Assembly (NCBI GenBank): GCA_009602725.1
Contig: WELB01000012.1
Location: forward strand, 858,189-922,188
DNA: 64,000 nucleotides
Direction of reading: 5' to 3'
DNA from: Spirogloea muscicola
Taxonomy: Eukaryota > Streptophyta > Zygnematophyceae > Spirogloeales > Spirogloeaceae
Part shown: one piece after another, positions 28,029 through 40,260 of the stretch
Layout: the number at the start of each line of letters is the position of its first letter
Numbering within the stretch: position 1 is the first letter of the stretch
Position numbers and translations under genes: made by a program
The notes under the pieces: model-generated
Seen by the model: only the letters and a program-made list of their open reading frames with translations
The model's database searches: none
Told to the model about the DNA's origin: nothing

Positions 28029-31000
28029 ACACCAGCTTCCGTACAACCCATGTTTTGTTTTTTCGCGTGCCCAATTCTGCGGCCGCCTCAGTGGATCATA
28101 AGTTTCCATTTGCAACTCTCATCGACGAGCTCGGTCTTGGAAGCCGCCAGTGAGTCGTTAATGCCTCTCAAGAATGCCTGCTCTTTCTTCCAAAAATTCT
28201 AGCAGCCCAGTACCAGTCCGCCCGCAATTTGCCAGATGCGGCAGCTAGAGCACGGCCTGTAACAGATGCAAGGCGTGGGCCATGAATTGCTGTAGGGAAA
28301 GGAGAGTTGCATGCAATACACCTTTGCTCCAGCAAGCGGAGTTGATATTAGTCTGCCCGCCGTGCCACCACTTGGACATCGCACAATGCGCCAAGCCAGT
28401 TCAAACAGATTACAGCCACTGAGACCAAACGGCTCGTAGACGTCGCCAGCCAGTGGAGCTCACTCGATCCCATCCGCATGATCCGCGTACTTGGAGCCCA
28501 TGCTACAGGCGGGGGTGGCTGGGCATGCCCAGTCTTCGAGGCTGAGACCCCGACTTTTAGCTGTCAATTACATCTGCAACGATGCGCTGGCCCCCTCCTG
28601 GCATGGTGGGCACCAGATCGACCGGCCGCGTATGGAGTCCGTCAGCCCTGCGCTGGATGGATGATGGACATCCTCGTGAAGGCCACTTGTTCCCTGCCTC
28701 TGGGAAGATGCCGATTATGGCGTCTCGAGTAGGTCGTGAGCCGTTGTCCGCTCGCCTCCATGCGCACCATGGACGATGTACCTCACATATTTTATCCGTC
28801 CTCAATAGCCACATTTGCACTGCAGAACCCCCGAAGACAGGGCTGAGGAAGGCCAAGAAGGGTCGACGGCCATTTGGGGGACTGCTTACTTGCGGCACTT
28901 GACTAGTGTTTCCTAAGCGACCATCCTTTGTGGTACTTGCATGGCTGCATAGAAGTGCTTTCTGGCCACTCCAGATTTTGTCCATTCATTTCTGGCTGGC
29001 TTTACAGACCTCGTCCCAGTTGAAGAGCTACTGCCAAAGCTTGTAGGGTGTTGGTACATGTAGTGTAAATGAAACGACATTGTTGGCAGGTCAATGCGGA
29101 GGGAAAGACAGGCTTGACGGATGCATGGAGAGGCTAGCCCCAAAACAAGGTTGGCGAATGGAGTCGCAACCTCTTTCATGGCGAGCAACAATGATAATCA
29201 AAGAGGACGGTTCCAGACAGCGACTTTGTGGAGGCTGCCATCAGTGGCAGAACGTCAGTGGTAGACCTTAAGTGGAGACTATCAACAGAAGGTGTCGAGA
29301 ACACATTACAGCCCAGGCAAAACTAACTTATCAACTGAATTCTTTTCTAAGCTATGCCAGCCATTATGCTTGCAAACCAACGTATACCTGAAACGAAGGC
29401 ACGAAGGCACGAAACCCGTAAGAAAGTAAATCTTTAAGAACTAAAAGGATGGAGCCAGTGGCATAAGTCACACTCTCCTTGAGGTCCGAGGATGCTTGGA
29501 ACATCTCCGTGTCGGCTGGACGTGGTCTCATGAGAGCTGAGCTGAAGGGGCACTCGGAGCGTGGAGCCGGGGGCTACATGGGGAGAATCTGGGGAGCAGA
29601 GGGAGGATGCTGAGGGGCTAAGTTGTTTAGAATTCTTTTTCCCAGCCTCAAACATCTCTGGACCGTGGTCGAAATGAGTCGCCATTGTAAAGTACTACCT
29701 TACCCTTCCGGTACCCTCCAATCTCTTGTAAAGGCTGTGTGGACCTGCCCGGTAACACCTCAATGCGCAGCTGAAGCCTATCTTATGCTGCGGAAAACGG
29801 ACTAAAGAGCTTTAAAGGCAGTCCATGAGTCATCCCACTTTCGCAAAGAAACCTTTTTACCTTTTTCCCGCCATGGTGCACTAACGAGGGCATGTCTCCT
29901 CTAAATGGATTCAAGGACGAGCGGATCAGCAAGCAAAGCTTGCAATGAAGCCAGCCATTTGAAGCAATGGACAGCTAGAGCTTTTGGCACATGATTTATA
30001 AAGGCCATATGTCATACTATTAAGGGGTCGTTGCGATAATACTTCGGTGGCTCACTTTTGTGGATCTGACTGGAAGAGGGGCCCTGATTTACTGGTGGGC
30101 CATGGTAATGGCGAGGAAAGCAAGAAACCAACTCCGCTGATCAGGAACGATAACAGTGCGTGCAATGATCACATGGCGCAGTATAGCGAACATGGCACTT
30201 GGAGTAGATACTTTGCCTAATCGTCTCCTGGCAGTTCGTAATCTTGGAGACGATGCGCTTCCTTCGACGACTGTACAAGTGCCACGGTGAAGAGGCACGT
30301 GCGCCACGCGGCGGCACGCCCAGTGACGGACCTATCCATCGGCATGCCATGCTGGGGCATGCTGCCAGCATGGGGCCTGGCGGAGCAGCCCGACATTGCC
30401 CGGCCCGGGCTCGCCCCTCCTTGGGGTGGGCCCGGCGGCGAGCCAGACGCACCATCAGACGAGCTAGGGCAGTGTACATGGGCAGCCGCTAAGGGCGGCC
30501 TTCAGTGCCCAGTCCTGCTTCACTACGCGCGCCTTTCCTTCACAACGCTAAATTGACGTCTGTTACAGTGGGCCCCCTTGGAGCGCCGTAACAGACAACA
30601 GTAGCGGTACAAGTGCCGCGCTGGCACACGACGTACTGCGCAATAAGAGACTGACGACCTCATAGCTCGAGATATCTCAGCGAACTAGCGAAGTTGCTCG
30701 CTACTACAGACACATCCTTGTGATGTTACGACACAGTCAGGTGCTCACAACTTGTGGGAACCTTGACTGTGGAACTGATCTAGTCCTCCAAGTGTATGAA
30801 AGCCTGCTCTTTGTCGACACATGTGCTTCTACTAAGAGATTGTCTAAAGGTAGACTACATAGAATCTATGGTCCTTGCGAAGATGGAAGCTTGAGCTCGA
30901 CGAGATGTGGGTGTCGAGGTTGGCACTCCGGCGGGCCCATCCGCCACCGGGTGGACAGCGCAGCTGCGGACTCCGGGCGTTCGGCAATGGCCATAGATGA

Positions 31001-31050
31001 GCCCGGAAGATACACGACTCCCTCCTAAAGCGGCCTGCCAATGCCCAATG
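28029..31050. other. Three-kilobase stretch without a recognised gene
   Basis: Apart from an R1-like GGCTGGC motif near 28990, I see no repeat copy, domain or spliceable ORF chain. The longest ORF (28557-28985, minus) has no recognisable motif and GC-rich random character. It may be old element debris or long UTR/intron sequence. Confidence 0.4.
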
Positions 31051-31460
31051 CCACGCACTCTGTGAGGACCATCCAGCGTCTTGCTGCGAAAGTACTCACT
31101 GGGTGCCGACTAGCCGGCTTAAAGGCTTCTGGCAAAGAATCCAGGGTCTGAATGGCCTATTCGGGATGTCGACAACCGGATAACGGAGCACAGCAGTGGT
31201 GTCCGCTGCCCGGGCGGACGTGCGGTTGCCACGCGCCGGGAGCCTGCAGGGCTCGAAATGTTTCGGCAGCCTGCCCGCAGGTCGGCAGCCAGGCACGGCG
31301 GCCGAATTGGGCGCGCGGTGCGCATGAGCCAGCACACTATCCAGGCAAGAAATAGTGCAAGAATGGCGAGGCCCCGAAACAAATCCGTTGTCCAATGTCG
31401 GGTCCGGGGGGGCGAGGCGGCAAACTGCCCGCGCCGGAAGTTGCCCGCCCCCCCCCCCCC

Positions 31461-31621
31461 NNNNNNNNNNNNNNNNNNNNNNNNNNNNNNNNNNNNNNNN
31501 NNNNNNNNNNNNNNNNNNNNNNNNNNNNNNNNNNNNNNNNNNNNNNNNNNNNNNNNNNNNNNNNNNNNNNNNNNNNNNNNNNNNNNNNNNNNNNNNNNNN
31601 NNNNNNNNNNNNNNNNNNNNN
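31461..31621. other. Assembly gap (161 N) after a C homopolymer
   Basis: There are 161 consecutive N, preceded by a run of C from about 31447 and followed by GCC triplets. The gap sits at the upstream edge of the first GC-rich leader module. Confidence 0.95.
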
Positions 31622-32060
31622 CGCCGCCGCCGGCCTGCCGCCGCTGCCCGGCCCCCGCTCGCCGCGGGCCAGACACCTGGCCACCTTCCACCTGTACGAG
31701 ACGTGCCACTCGCCTCAGCCACCGCCTCCGCGCGGCCTGCCCCCGCCGTCGCCGCCGCCGCCGCCGCGCCTCCGCCGAGCTCTCTCTTCCGGGCCCATGG
31801 GCAGCGGCCGATGCCGCTGAGCCACCTGCCACGCCGCCCACTGCCGAAGGACATGGCGGCCACGTCCGCGAGGCACGGCCATGCAGCACGCCCGGCCGCG
31901 GTGACCGCGCTCGCACAACAATGGCTGTTCCCGGCGCATTCTCAGGCAAGCCGTGGCCCCTCCTCTTGCTTCCATATGAGTGTTGGCCTTACGCCAGCGC
32001 CTCCTCGCGGTGTGCACTCGCCGCTTGCCTCATGTCCTGCGAACTCTGATGCTGGCAGCC
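31622..32060 (+). repeat. GC-rich leader module, copy A
   Basis: This GC-rich block reads GLPPLPGPRSPRARHLATFH on the plus strand, then proline/arginine-rich sequence, then DMAATSARHGHAARPAA. Related blocks lie at 35276-35790 (+), 44600-45060 (-) and 47600-48060 (-). All share the GLPPLP start and an MAATxAxxxxAAR core. The arrangement resembles an exon for an organelle-targeting presequence that has been duplicated with the repeat family, but I cannot name the parent gene. Confidence 0.5.
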
Positions 32061-33190
32061 TCGCATGTCAGGTACTTGCACAGTGTGCACTTCGGCACCG
32101 GCCTCTCGGCAGCAGACTTTTGTGGGCAACTAGAAGCTCAAGTGCGACCGGTCAAGCACAGACTCAGCGTTAGATGCGCGAGGTAAATGGTCGCAGTGCA
32201 TTGCCTGCAGATGCGCACCACCCATGGGAGGTCTTCACCGGCCTCGTCAAGTGGCGCAAAAATCAGGACAGCTCTCGCAAGCTAGAAACGCAGTCAGCTT
32301 GATGCAGCAGTGGAAGCAAGACCACAAGGTGCTAATTTTGTGCTGCTCTGGCGTGTTTGCTTTGAGGCACAGAGCATTGACCTGGCATGTATGTGGTGCA
32401 GGCGGCTGGCCAGCAGCTGAAATGCTGGAATTTGAGGGATCGTCGGCTTCTTTGGGACCTGCTCAGGTGTGCAGGGAGACCTTGTCCGCTTGACCCAACG
32501 ATAAGACAAGTCCTGCAAGTCAGCAGTGGCGTTGCAGCAGCACACGCAAGACCGGCATTGTTGTTTCAGGCATTGCCGCAGCCGAGAAGCACGAGAAAGC
32601 TTGGGTGCAGTGGCCACGATGGATGCAGACACGCATCCTTCGTCTATTTATGCGGGCCACTGCACCCAAGCTTTCTCGTTGTTCGCGCCTACGGCAATGC
32701 CTGAAAGAGCATTGCCGGTCCTGCATGTGCTGGTGCAAAATTGCTGCTGACTCGCACGGCTTGTCTCATGATGATTGGGTCGTATTGACAATTTCACCCT
32801 GCACACCTGAGCAGGTTCACAAAGAAGCTGACAATCCCCTTATCTTCCAGCATTTCAGCTGCTGGCCAGCCGCCTGCACCACAAACGTGCCAGGTCAGTG
32901 CTCTATGCCTCAGAGCAAGCACGCCGAGCAGCACAAGTGAGAGCACCTTGTGATCCTGCTTCCACTGCTGCACCAAGCTACTTACTTCTCTTAGCATGCC
33001 TGCGCTGTCCTGGTTATTGTGCCGCTTGAAGAGGCCATTAACGCCGTCCAATAGGTAGTGCACATTCTGCAGGCCATACACTGCGACCTTGTCACCTCGA
33101 GCATCCAAGGCTAATGCTGCGCTTGGCTTTTTGCAGTCGAGGCATTTGGTTGCCTTAAAAGGCCGCTGCCAAGAGGCTGGTGCCCACTTG
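32060..33190. repeat. Long foldback repeat, inverted pair 1
   Basis: The arms at about 32060-32645 and 32655-33190 are imperfect reverse complements of each other around a centre near 32650. For example, AGAAAGCTTGGGTGCAGTGG at 32592 mirrors CCACTGCACCCAAGCTTTCT at 32660. GGTGCAGGCGGCTGGCCAGC on the left mirrors GCTGGCCAGCCGCCTGCACC on the right. The spacer is only about 10-25 nt, so a transcript would form a hairpin of more than 500 bp. The same unit recurs at 36300-37640, 42420-44590 and 46080-47350. Confidence 0.85.
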
Positions 33191-33204
33191 CATACATTGG
33201 TCAA
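32794..33204 (-). CDS. Repeat-borne ORF of unknown function
   Basis: This is an open frame of 136 codons on the minus strand of the right foldback arm. It includes CLDCKKPSAALALDARGDKV, LLDGVNGLFKRHNNQDS and a VSSLVQQWKQDHKVL stretch. Other copies keep parts of the same protein (KRHNNKDSSGLL near 37430, GLDKRH-type remnants near 46320), with frameshifts. GTGCTA follows the lysine in several copies and could be a splice donor. I recognise no domain. It is either the remnant of a captured host gene or an element gene. Confidence 0.35.
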   Translation of the reverse strand: MTNVCKWAPASWQRPFKATKCLDCKKPSAALALDARGDKVAVYGLQNVHYLLDGVNGLFKRHNNQDSAGMLREVSSLVQQWKQDHKVLSLVLLGVLALRHRALTWHVCGAGGWPAAEMLEDKGIVSFFVNLLRCAG

Positions 33205-33949
33205 CGGATATGCTCGTAAAGCTCAGCGCTTAGACAGAGAAGTCTTGGAATCACTCAAGCACTTCAAGACCGAGGGGATTGTTGACGAACGGCTATCGAG
33301 CCCGCTGTCAAGGCGCTGACCCGTTTTTAGAGTTGGCCTCCTCGTTGAACCCTTGTAGCCCATCGAAGTAGAGTATTTTGGGCTAGTGAGTCATAGCCCC
33401 CTTGAAAAAGCCACCACTAGCTGCGCTCCGGACTCTTGCCTAAAAAGATGATGGCCGGCCGCAAGGTGTTGGCAACTTCATGCTGTTGATGCAAGTAGCA
33501 TGCCTCAAGAAGGTTAGGAAAGCAACCGAGGTATGCAGCACATTGTGCGGTTGGTTGAAGTGTTCTTTACGCGGCATTGAGGTGGGAGGGACATTGTGGA
33601 TGCGTCTCATTGCTGACCGTTCTGCTAATGGCACAGCCATACTTGCTTCATCATTGTTCTGCTAATGAGACAGCTGCTCTTGCTTCTTAGTCACGCATAG
33701 AACGCACCCCCCATTACTAAATGTCTCGTCTAATAGCATAGCAATAGAACGTGTTGTGGCAGGTTTATTGGCTGTCTCGAAGATGCCACTTCCGCAGATT
33801 GGTCATGGAGCATGATAATATATTGCCCTCGTTTTACCAGACATGGCGTCCATGCTCGCAGACCTTCACTTGGGCTGATGACATGTCTGCATCGATGTAT
33901 GTGCCTGGCTGAAAACTTCTGAGCTCAAGGGCTTCGGGCGAAAGAGTGA
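33205..33949. other. Spacer between repeat blocks, nothing recognised
   Basis: Short unrelated ORFs only. No copy of the leader or foldback unit is evident here. Confidence 0.35.
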
Positions 33950-36900
33950 AGCATGCGAACCCTTAGGTTTTTAGCACGCCGTAGTTGGCAGCAGCAGGCA
34001 GCAGCAGGGCTGCGCGCCCTGCTGTGGCAGCAGGCAGCAGAAGGGCTGTGCCTCCGTGAGGCGCTGCTGCTTGCAGCGACTTTGCTGGGGTGTTGGAAGT
34101 CTGACCTGGCACGCGTCTGGCGGGCCATTGGCTGAAGTGCTGACAAGAAAGCGTTAGCTCCCTCCACGGACCTGCTAAAGAGCGCAGGAACAACTTGTCA
34201 GCTCGATAGAAAGGTGACAGGTTGTGCGGCTGCAGCGGTGACTTTGCGCCAGCGCAGGCATGCAGGACCGCATTGCGTAATGGTCAGGCACGGGCGAGCG
34301 TGGGTGCAGTGCCCGCATTCAGAGTAGGCAATGAGTAAAAGGTGCCTCCTAGAGTACCGCAAGTGACGGCGGACGCCTGGCGGCGCCGTAGCACAATGGA
34401 AGGGCGTATTCACCACACCCGAGCGAGCGACCCAGCAACTTTGACGCCGGACTGCTTGCTGCATTGCCTGTGACATTGGGTACTGCTTGCCCAGCAAGCT
34501 CCTGGAGTAGTCCGAGCCACCGAGTCCCACCTTCCCAGCGTCCAGGGGCCCTCGGCACAACGATGTGGGCTGAATTCAGGAGGAGAGGCTGTGAGTGGCA
34601 AGCCCTGGAGTAAAGAAGTCCAAGTCCGAACTCGAACACTGGACCTCAAGACGAGAAGCGGGGGTCGTTGCTGAGCCGAAGAAGGCTGAGGAGCAGGGCA
34701 TGCCAAGTAGCAACGGCGGTGAGCCGAGGTGGACAGCCTGCGTGGCGAGGGCCACTCGCGGGGGCCGCCGAGCCGGCTCGGCGGCCCCCGCGCGCACGGG
34801 CTGGCGGGGGGAGGAGAGCGCGGGACATTCGTTTGGCCCCAGAGGCTAAGATGCCGTGGGGCTTTGACCATGGCGGGCCGCTGACCGGGCGGTGAGTGGA
34901 GGTGCCTTGGCGGGCCCACGCGTGGGAGCCGCAGAGCCAGTGGCTTTCCCGCGCGCACGGGCTGGCGGGAAGAGGAAAAGCGCGGGAGATCCGTTCGCCC
35001 CGGGAGCCGAGGTGCCCGGGGTTTTGACCTTGGCGGAGCCGCGGAGCAGGGCTGGCGGGGGGGAGGAGAGCGCAAGAGAGTCGTGGGGCCAAGATGCCGT
35101 GGGGGTTTTGACCTTGGCGGGGCCGCGGGCCGGGCCGCTGGTCGGGCCGCGCGGAGGAGGGGCAGGAGCGTGCACTGAGTGACCGGGGCCCGGAGCGGGC
35201 GAGTACAAAGGCCAGGGGAGACCGCCCCCAGCCGCCACTCCAGCCCCCTCGCCGCCCCCGCGCCCCGCTCCCCGNGCCGCCGGCCTGCCGCCGCTGCCCA
35301 GCCCCTGCTCACCGCTGTCCGGCCTGGGCCTCCTGCTGCTCAAGGCGCGCCACATTTCCACAGCCGCCGCCGCCAACCGGCCTGCTCCCGCCCTCCTTGC
35401 CGCCGCGCCGCCGACGAGCTCTCCGCTACCGGCTCTGGTCGCCAGCGCCGCGGGCGTCGACGCCGTATCCACGCGCAAGCCGCCGGTGCCGCATTACATG
35501 GAGGCCACGTTCGCAAGCACGGCCATGGCAGCACGCTCGCCCGCGGCGGCCGCGCCCAGAGACCGGCCGCTTGCGCTCCGCCAGGGCCCCACCCTGGCAA
35601 GCCCAGGCGCCCTTCCCCTTGCTGTCATGTGCCTGTGCCTTGCAGCCGGGCCTCCGCGCTGCTTGCGGGCTTCTTGCTTTGCCGCCTCTGATGCTGGCAG
35701 CCCTTGCAGGAGCTTGCCCGCTGACGTGCCGCCACGCTCGCCGTGTCGCCGCCGTCGACATCGGGTCACCAGTTGTGCCTGACGGCCTGCGCCACTCCAC
35801 TGTACAGGTGTCCAAAATCTTGGCCAGGGCGACCGCCACTCTCTGCCCGACCCGGCCCGAGGCCGACAAGCGCGTCGGCGCTCATCACGCTGGGGCCAAG
35901 ATGGTGCAACAGCCCCCCATCGTCTCCCATCCGCTTGAGAAGAAGCACCTTCCACCGCACGCCGCCAGCTGTCAGGCGACAGTTCAAGTACTCCCCAATC
36001 CACATCAGCTTTCTGCTGCCAAGCTCCCTTCAGATGGCCTCTCTTTACCAACCTCGTCTGGTCTAGAGACCTCTGAAAGTCTATCTTTGGTGGTCCGGTG
36101 CCCGAAGGCGTAGGCCACGGGTGTCCGGAGGCTCTTGATGCAAGGCAACAGGATGCATAGAGGTTCACAGGCTGTGTACTCTCTGACCTAAGGATACCTG
36201 CACAGGAGAAACGCGACGTAAACAATGGAGCAAAGAACCTCGTTCAAGTGCTCCACAAAGGGGAGTGCAATGTAGCTGGTCAAGGCCGTACCACGACCAG
36301 AATGCAGCTGCTGCCGCTGCCGATGCCGCAGAAGGCCGAGGTCAGCCTGATCCAGCAAGATGCCAGGATGCTTGATGCTTTGACTTCTCTTTGATTTGTT
36401 TGGTGAACATTTGTTGATGTGTTTCACAGTCCTGCCCGGGAGGCTCAGGCCCCTCCACATCTTCTGCGGCTCCCTGACTCACTTCGGACAATAACCAAGT
36501 GTGCTGGTGTCTTTGCCACAGCCGCGCATAAGGCCCGCGCCAAGTCCGTCTGGCCTGCGGTGCCCATGTCTCCTGTCGAGCGCTGCACGCGCCCGACGGA
36601 GAAGGCTCATGCACGACGAGGTAAACAAGCTCAGCGCTGGCGGAGCCTGCTGAACTGTCGTTATGCACTATTCTCCCGTCTCCCTCACATCAGCGACCGT
36701 GTCAGACGAGCTTTGCCACGGCTGGAGTGCTAGTAGGCCTGTCGGAGGGCGCCGACCAGGTCCTTGCATGCTGAGTCATCTGTCCTGCATTGGCCGCTTG
36801 CAGTCACTGCTGCACGAACCTGATCGATGCCTGCTGTTGCATAGGAATCCACAGCATTCACTGACTGCCGCAAAGCACTCTGACTGCGCAGGTTGCCCAG

Positions 36901-37640
36901 CTCCGCTGTTTGTCTGAGCTGGCAGCGAGGGTAACCCAGGTGGAGATGCGGAAGGCAGAAGCCCGGCAAGTTGCTGAGCTGGGGAGAACGCTTGTGCACA
37001 AGCCGCTGCCACTGCCGTCCTTCCGGCGCATGTTTACACCACACCGGTGAGGCACTTGACTCAGCTCCACAGCCGGCACCCATGCTGGCCACTGCACCCA
37101 AGCTTTCTCGTGCTTCACTGCCATGGCAATTTCTCCAAAGGACAGTGCCGGTCCTGCGTGCAAAATCACCTCTGACTTGCACGGCTTGTCTTATTGTTGG
37201 GTCGAGCTGACAAGGTCTCGCTGCACACTGCACAGGTCAAAGAAGAAGGTGACGAGTCCTCGGCTTCCAGCTTTCCAGCCGCTGGCCAGCCGCCAGCACC
37301 ACGTACGTGCGAGGTCAGTGCTCTGTGCCTCAGAGCAAAGACGCCCAGCAGCACAAAGTAGCACCTTGAGATCTTGCTTTTACTGCTGCACCAAGCTGCT
37401 GACTGTACTTAATAAGCCTGAGCTGTCCTTGTTATTGTGCCGCTTGTCGAGGCCGGTAAAGACGTCCCATTTGTAGTGCATAATCTGATGCTGTATCCCG
37501 CGAACCTTCCACCTCATGTACCCAATGTGAAAGCTGTGCTTGGTTGTTGCAGGCGAGGCACTTGCTTGTCCAGTGATAGCTGGTTCTGAGAGGCTGTTCC
37601 CCAGTTGGCTCAGACTACTGCTGGAAGTCGGCTCCATCAA
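33950..37640 (+). repeat. Left arm of large inverted pair 2
   Basis: This arm of about 3.6 kb reads, in reverse complement, as the sequence from 49480 down to 46080. Anchors include CATGGCGGGCCGCTGACCGG at 34868, mirrored at 48635-48655. The GC-rich leader is mirrored at 47600-48060. GTGCCTCAGAGCAAAGACGC near 37325 is mirrored near 46420. The arms differ by substitutions and small indels, so this is an old duplication rather than an assembly mirror. It contains a leader module (35276-35790) and a TPX2-like exon (36892-37046). Confidence 0.85.
36892..37046 (+). pseudogene. TPX2-like microtubule-binding exon, left copy
   Basis: This exon of 155 nt is bordered by CGCAG upstream and CG|GTGAGG downstream. 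It encodes VAQLRCLSELAARV, a charged helix, then LGRTLVHKPLPLPSFRRMF. The helix plus K-P-x-P-x-PSF signature fits the C-terminal TPX2 domain of TPX2/WVD2-type spindle and microtubule proteins. The 155-nt length and borders are identical to the inverted copy at 46727-46881. No complete gene can be assembled around it, so I list it as a gene fragment. Confidence 0.6.
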
Positions 37641-38840
37641 CCTTCACGACATTTTACACTGATTCACTAGGTAGTCTTGCACTGGTTGCTCATCAGTTCT
37701 CTACTTGCGTATCAAGCATCTTGAGATTACCTATCAATTTGTTAGAAAGCATGTACAGCGGGGTGGCAGGTCCCAACACCAAATTGCTTTGCTCCACCAA
37801 TTGCTTAGTGCGCTGCTTTATCCCATCATGAGTCGTGTACCAATATGGGCACTTTATATGGTTACTAAGCCACACACCGTGTGACACGCCGAACACCACT
37901 TCATGCATGCGCGGTGCCTTGGTCTCTCAAGTCTGCTTTGCTAATTTTCCCACTTGCTTTGCTCTTGCTTACACTCGCTTGATTCTGGTCTATTCTTATC
38001 TGGCTACTGGTTCTTCTGTCATCTGAACATCTACCAAACTAGTAATTTTGAATTCTGACATGGATTCTTCTTTGGCAAAGGTAATACTCGTTAATCTGAG
38101 ACTACGAAGATCAAGAGGTATTGAGCCCCCAAGCACTTTACGACATCACTATCCTGCGGCGTTGATTACAGAAATGCATCAACTTTCCTGGAGATGGAAG
38201 ATGGCCATGCATCTTCAAGATCGCATTCTGGCATTGTCGATGGCTCAAAACCAGAATCACTGACAAATCATCCTATGTACATTGTCTGGTCGAGGTAAAA
38301 GCAGAAGGTTTGTGTCAGCAACTTCTGTGAATGTAGATGATAAGCAATCAAATCATACACGGGATCTTATCAAAGCTAGGCTTTGTGGGATGAAAGTCTT
38401 ATCAAGATTCAGTCATTCCTTAGGATAAGATGATGCGATCGAAAGTTATATAGATGTATGATCTGCAGCAAACCATCGGTTGCCTCGTGACCATTCTTGG
38501 GGCAGACCACGTGTTTCAACAGCATGAGGGAGTCAATACCTTGCGTCCGACCGTGATCTTTGCAGGCAAGAGCCCGGAGCTCAGCTAAGGGTGTAACGCT
38601 CCCTCCATTCAGGAGTGCCAACGGTGCCGGTAATCTTACAAGATCATATCGTATCTACCGTTTAGTAGTCCCAAGCGGTGCGGGTGGTTTGCAGCACCCC
38701 GTGTAGCCAAGTACCGTCCGAAGCCCCGGGCTTCGTACCGCGCGGCATCGTCCGCTGGTCTTACTGTCCGAGAGGCGCTGCTTCGCTCGCGCGCGGCATC
38801 GTCCGGGAGTTGTTTCCATCCGCCAGGCGCTGCTTGGCCT
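37641..38840. other. AT-richer spacer, nothing recognised
   Basis: This is lower-GC sequence than its surroundings with short ORFs only. It separates the left arm of pair 2 from the reverse-transcriptase fragment. Confidence 0.35.
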
Positions 38841-38936
38841 GCGCTTCGTCCTTAGCACTTCGGCTCCTTCAGACCTTGTCCATTCCTTTGGGCTGTCCTC
38901 TCCCCGCGAAGTACGCCAGCACATTCGCCGCGCACT

Positions 38937-39818
38937 ATGCCCGGCGATGCAGCGATTGCCAGGGACTACCGGGACGAGGCGGCTTGGAAGCAGTTTCTCC
39001 TCTTCCCCCGGCTACTGCTCGGCCGTGCCCCCCACGACGGCCGCTGGCAGGGCCAGCAGCCCCTTCTGGAGCGCGTCCGATTCTTCGAGAGCGGCCATTG
39101 GGAGGAGCTTCTTGCACGCCATGACGCAGCGGTAGCGGCCTCGGCGGCGAACCGAGGTGATGCGCGGGCCGCACCAGACAGGGCCGCCAATGTTCGCCGG
39201 GCTCTGCATTTCGGTCACGCGGGCGAGTTGTCAAGGGGGGTCCAGGCCCTGAACGACGCGGTGCTGGCGCCCACCAACGCTGCCACAAGGGCGGCCCTGG
39301 AGTCCCTGCACCCTGCGGCTCGCCACCCCCTGCCCCCGTGGCTGGCCACCTTCGCACCGCCGGAGGAGGTGGTCCTCGAAGCCGACGCCCTGCGGAGGGC
39401 CCTGCAGAGCAGCCGCCGCGCGGCCGCGGGAGGTCTTTCCCACATGCTCACCGAGCATCTCCGGGAGATCTTCCTGGAGGGCGACCCGGCCGACTTCCAG
39501 GCGCTCCACCAGGTGTGCCAGCTCCTCGCTTGCGACCAGGTCCCGGCCAGCATCCGCGGCATCCTGTGCACCAGTACACTGCTGGCGCTCAGCAAGGCCG
39601 GTGGGGGGGTCAGGCCCATCGCCATCAGTGAGGTGCTCTACCGCCTGGTGGGGCGCGCGCTTTGGCAACAGCACGCAGGGCAGGCCCAGGCACACCTGGC
39701 GCCCCAACAGTTTGGTGCGGGGCTGCGGAGCGGCGGTGGGACGGTCGTGCACGGCGTACGGGCCGCCCTGGACCTGCATCCCGAATGGGTGGCCATGGCG
39801 GTCGAGAATCTCGGCTAG
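38937..39818 (+). mobile_element. Non-LTR-type reverse transcriptase fragment
   Basis: The ORF has 293 codons. The C-terminal half carries the start of a reverse-transcriptase domain: VPASIRGILCTSTLLALSKA, then GGVRPIAISEVLYRLVGRAL and FGAGLRSGGGTVVHGVRAAL. This is the block 0-2 pattern of RTs from LINE-like elements in green algae and other protists. It stops at TAG (39816-39818) before the catalytic YxDD motif, so it cannot be active. High GC and codon use differ from the AT-richer flanks. An R1b module abuts its 5' side at about 38850-38905. The element class is inference. Confidence 0.8.
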
Positions 39819-39954
39819 GGGAATTTCCGCCTCAGCGTCACTCAGCTGCATGCACGTGAGTCTTTGGCTGTCTGTTGATGCAGCCTGTCAAAGAATGTAC
39901 ATCTCGGGCACAGATAGATTTGCAAGAGGGAGTAGCATGACCGTGCGCCGCTTG

Positions 39955-40260
39955 AAGCCGTGTATTGGCTTGAAGTGGCCACACTTTCATTCCATGCGCA
40001 CAGCGCGCCTTCTCTCCTGCAGCGTCTTTGGCTCACGCCTTGCGTCTGCGTGAGGCCGTGCCCTGGCTGTACCTCCGGCTATTGGCAGGGGGACTGCGTT
40101 CTGACTTTGTACATTCTTTTGGGCTGGCCTCTCACAGCCACCCAGTCAATTCAGAAGCGCTGTTCTTTCCGGCTCACAGCCACTGCTGTCAATTTGGAAG
40201 CGCTGTTTCCGGCTGCTGGCTAGGGATTAGGAGCGGCCATCCTTCTTCATTCCTTTGTTT
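39955..40260. repeat. Mixed R1/R3 repeat cluster
   Basis: TATTGGCTTGAAGTGGCCAC and a GCGCACAGCGCGCCTTCTC segment at about 39960-40018 recur in reverse complement at about 58985-59045. They are followed by R1-type GGGCTGGCCTCTCACAGCC (40122-40140) and two AAGCGCTGTT repeats. Confidence 0.55.

Noticed and set aside
28557-28985. Minus-strand ORF of 142 codons
   Set aside because: No recognisable motif or paralogue in the window. GC-rich random openness is as likely.
31096-32173. Long ORFs running through the N gap at 31461-31621
   Set aside because: They are open only because N is read as X. Frame across the gap is unknown.
39231-39851. 206-codon minus-strand ORF opposite the reverse transcriptase
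   Set aside because: It is the antisense shadow of a GC-rich coding frame; the RT motifs are on the plus strand.
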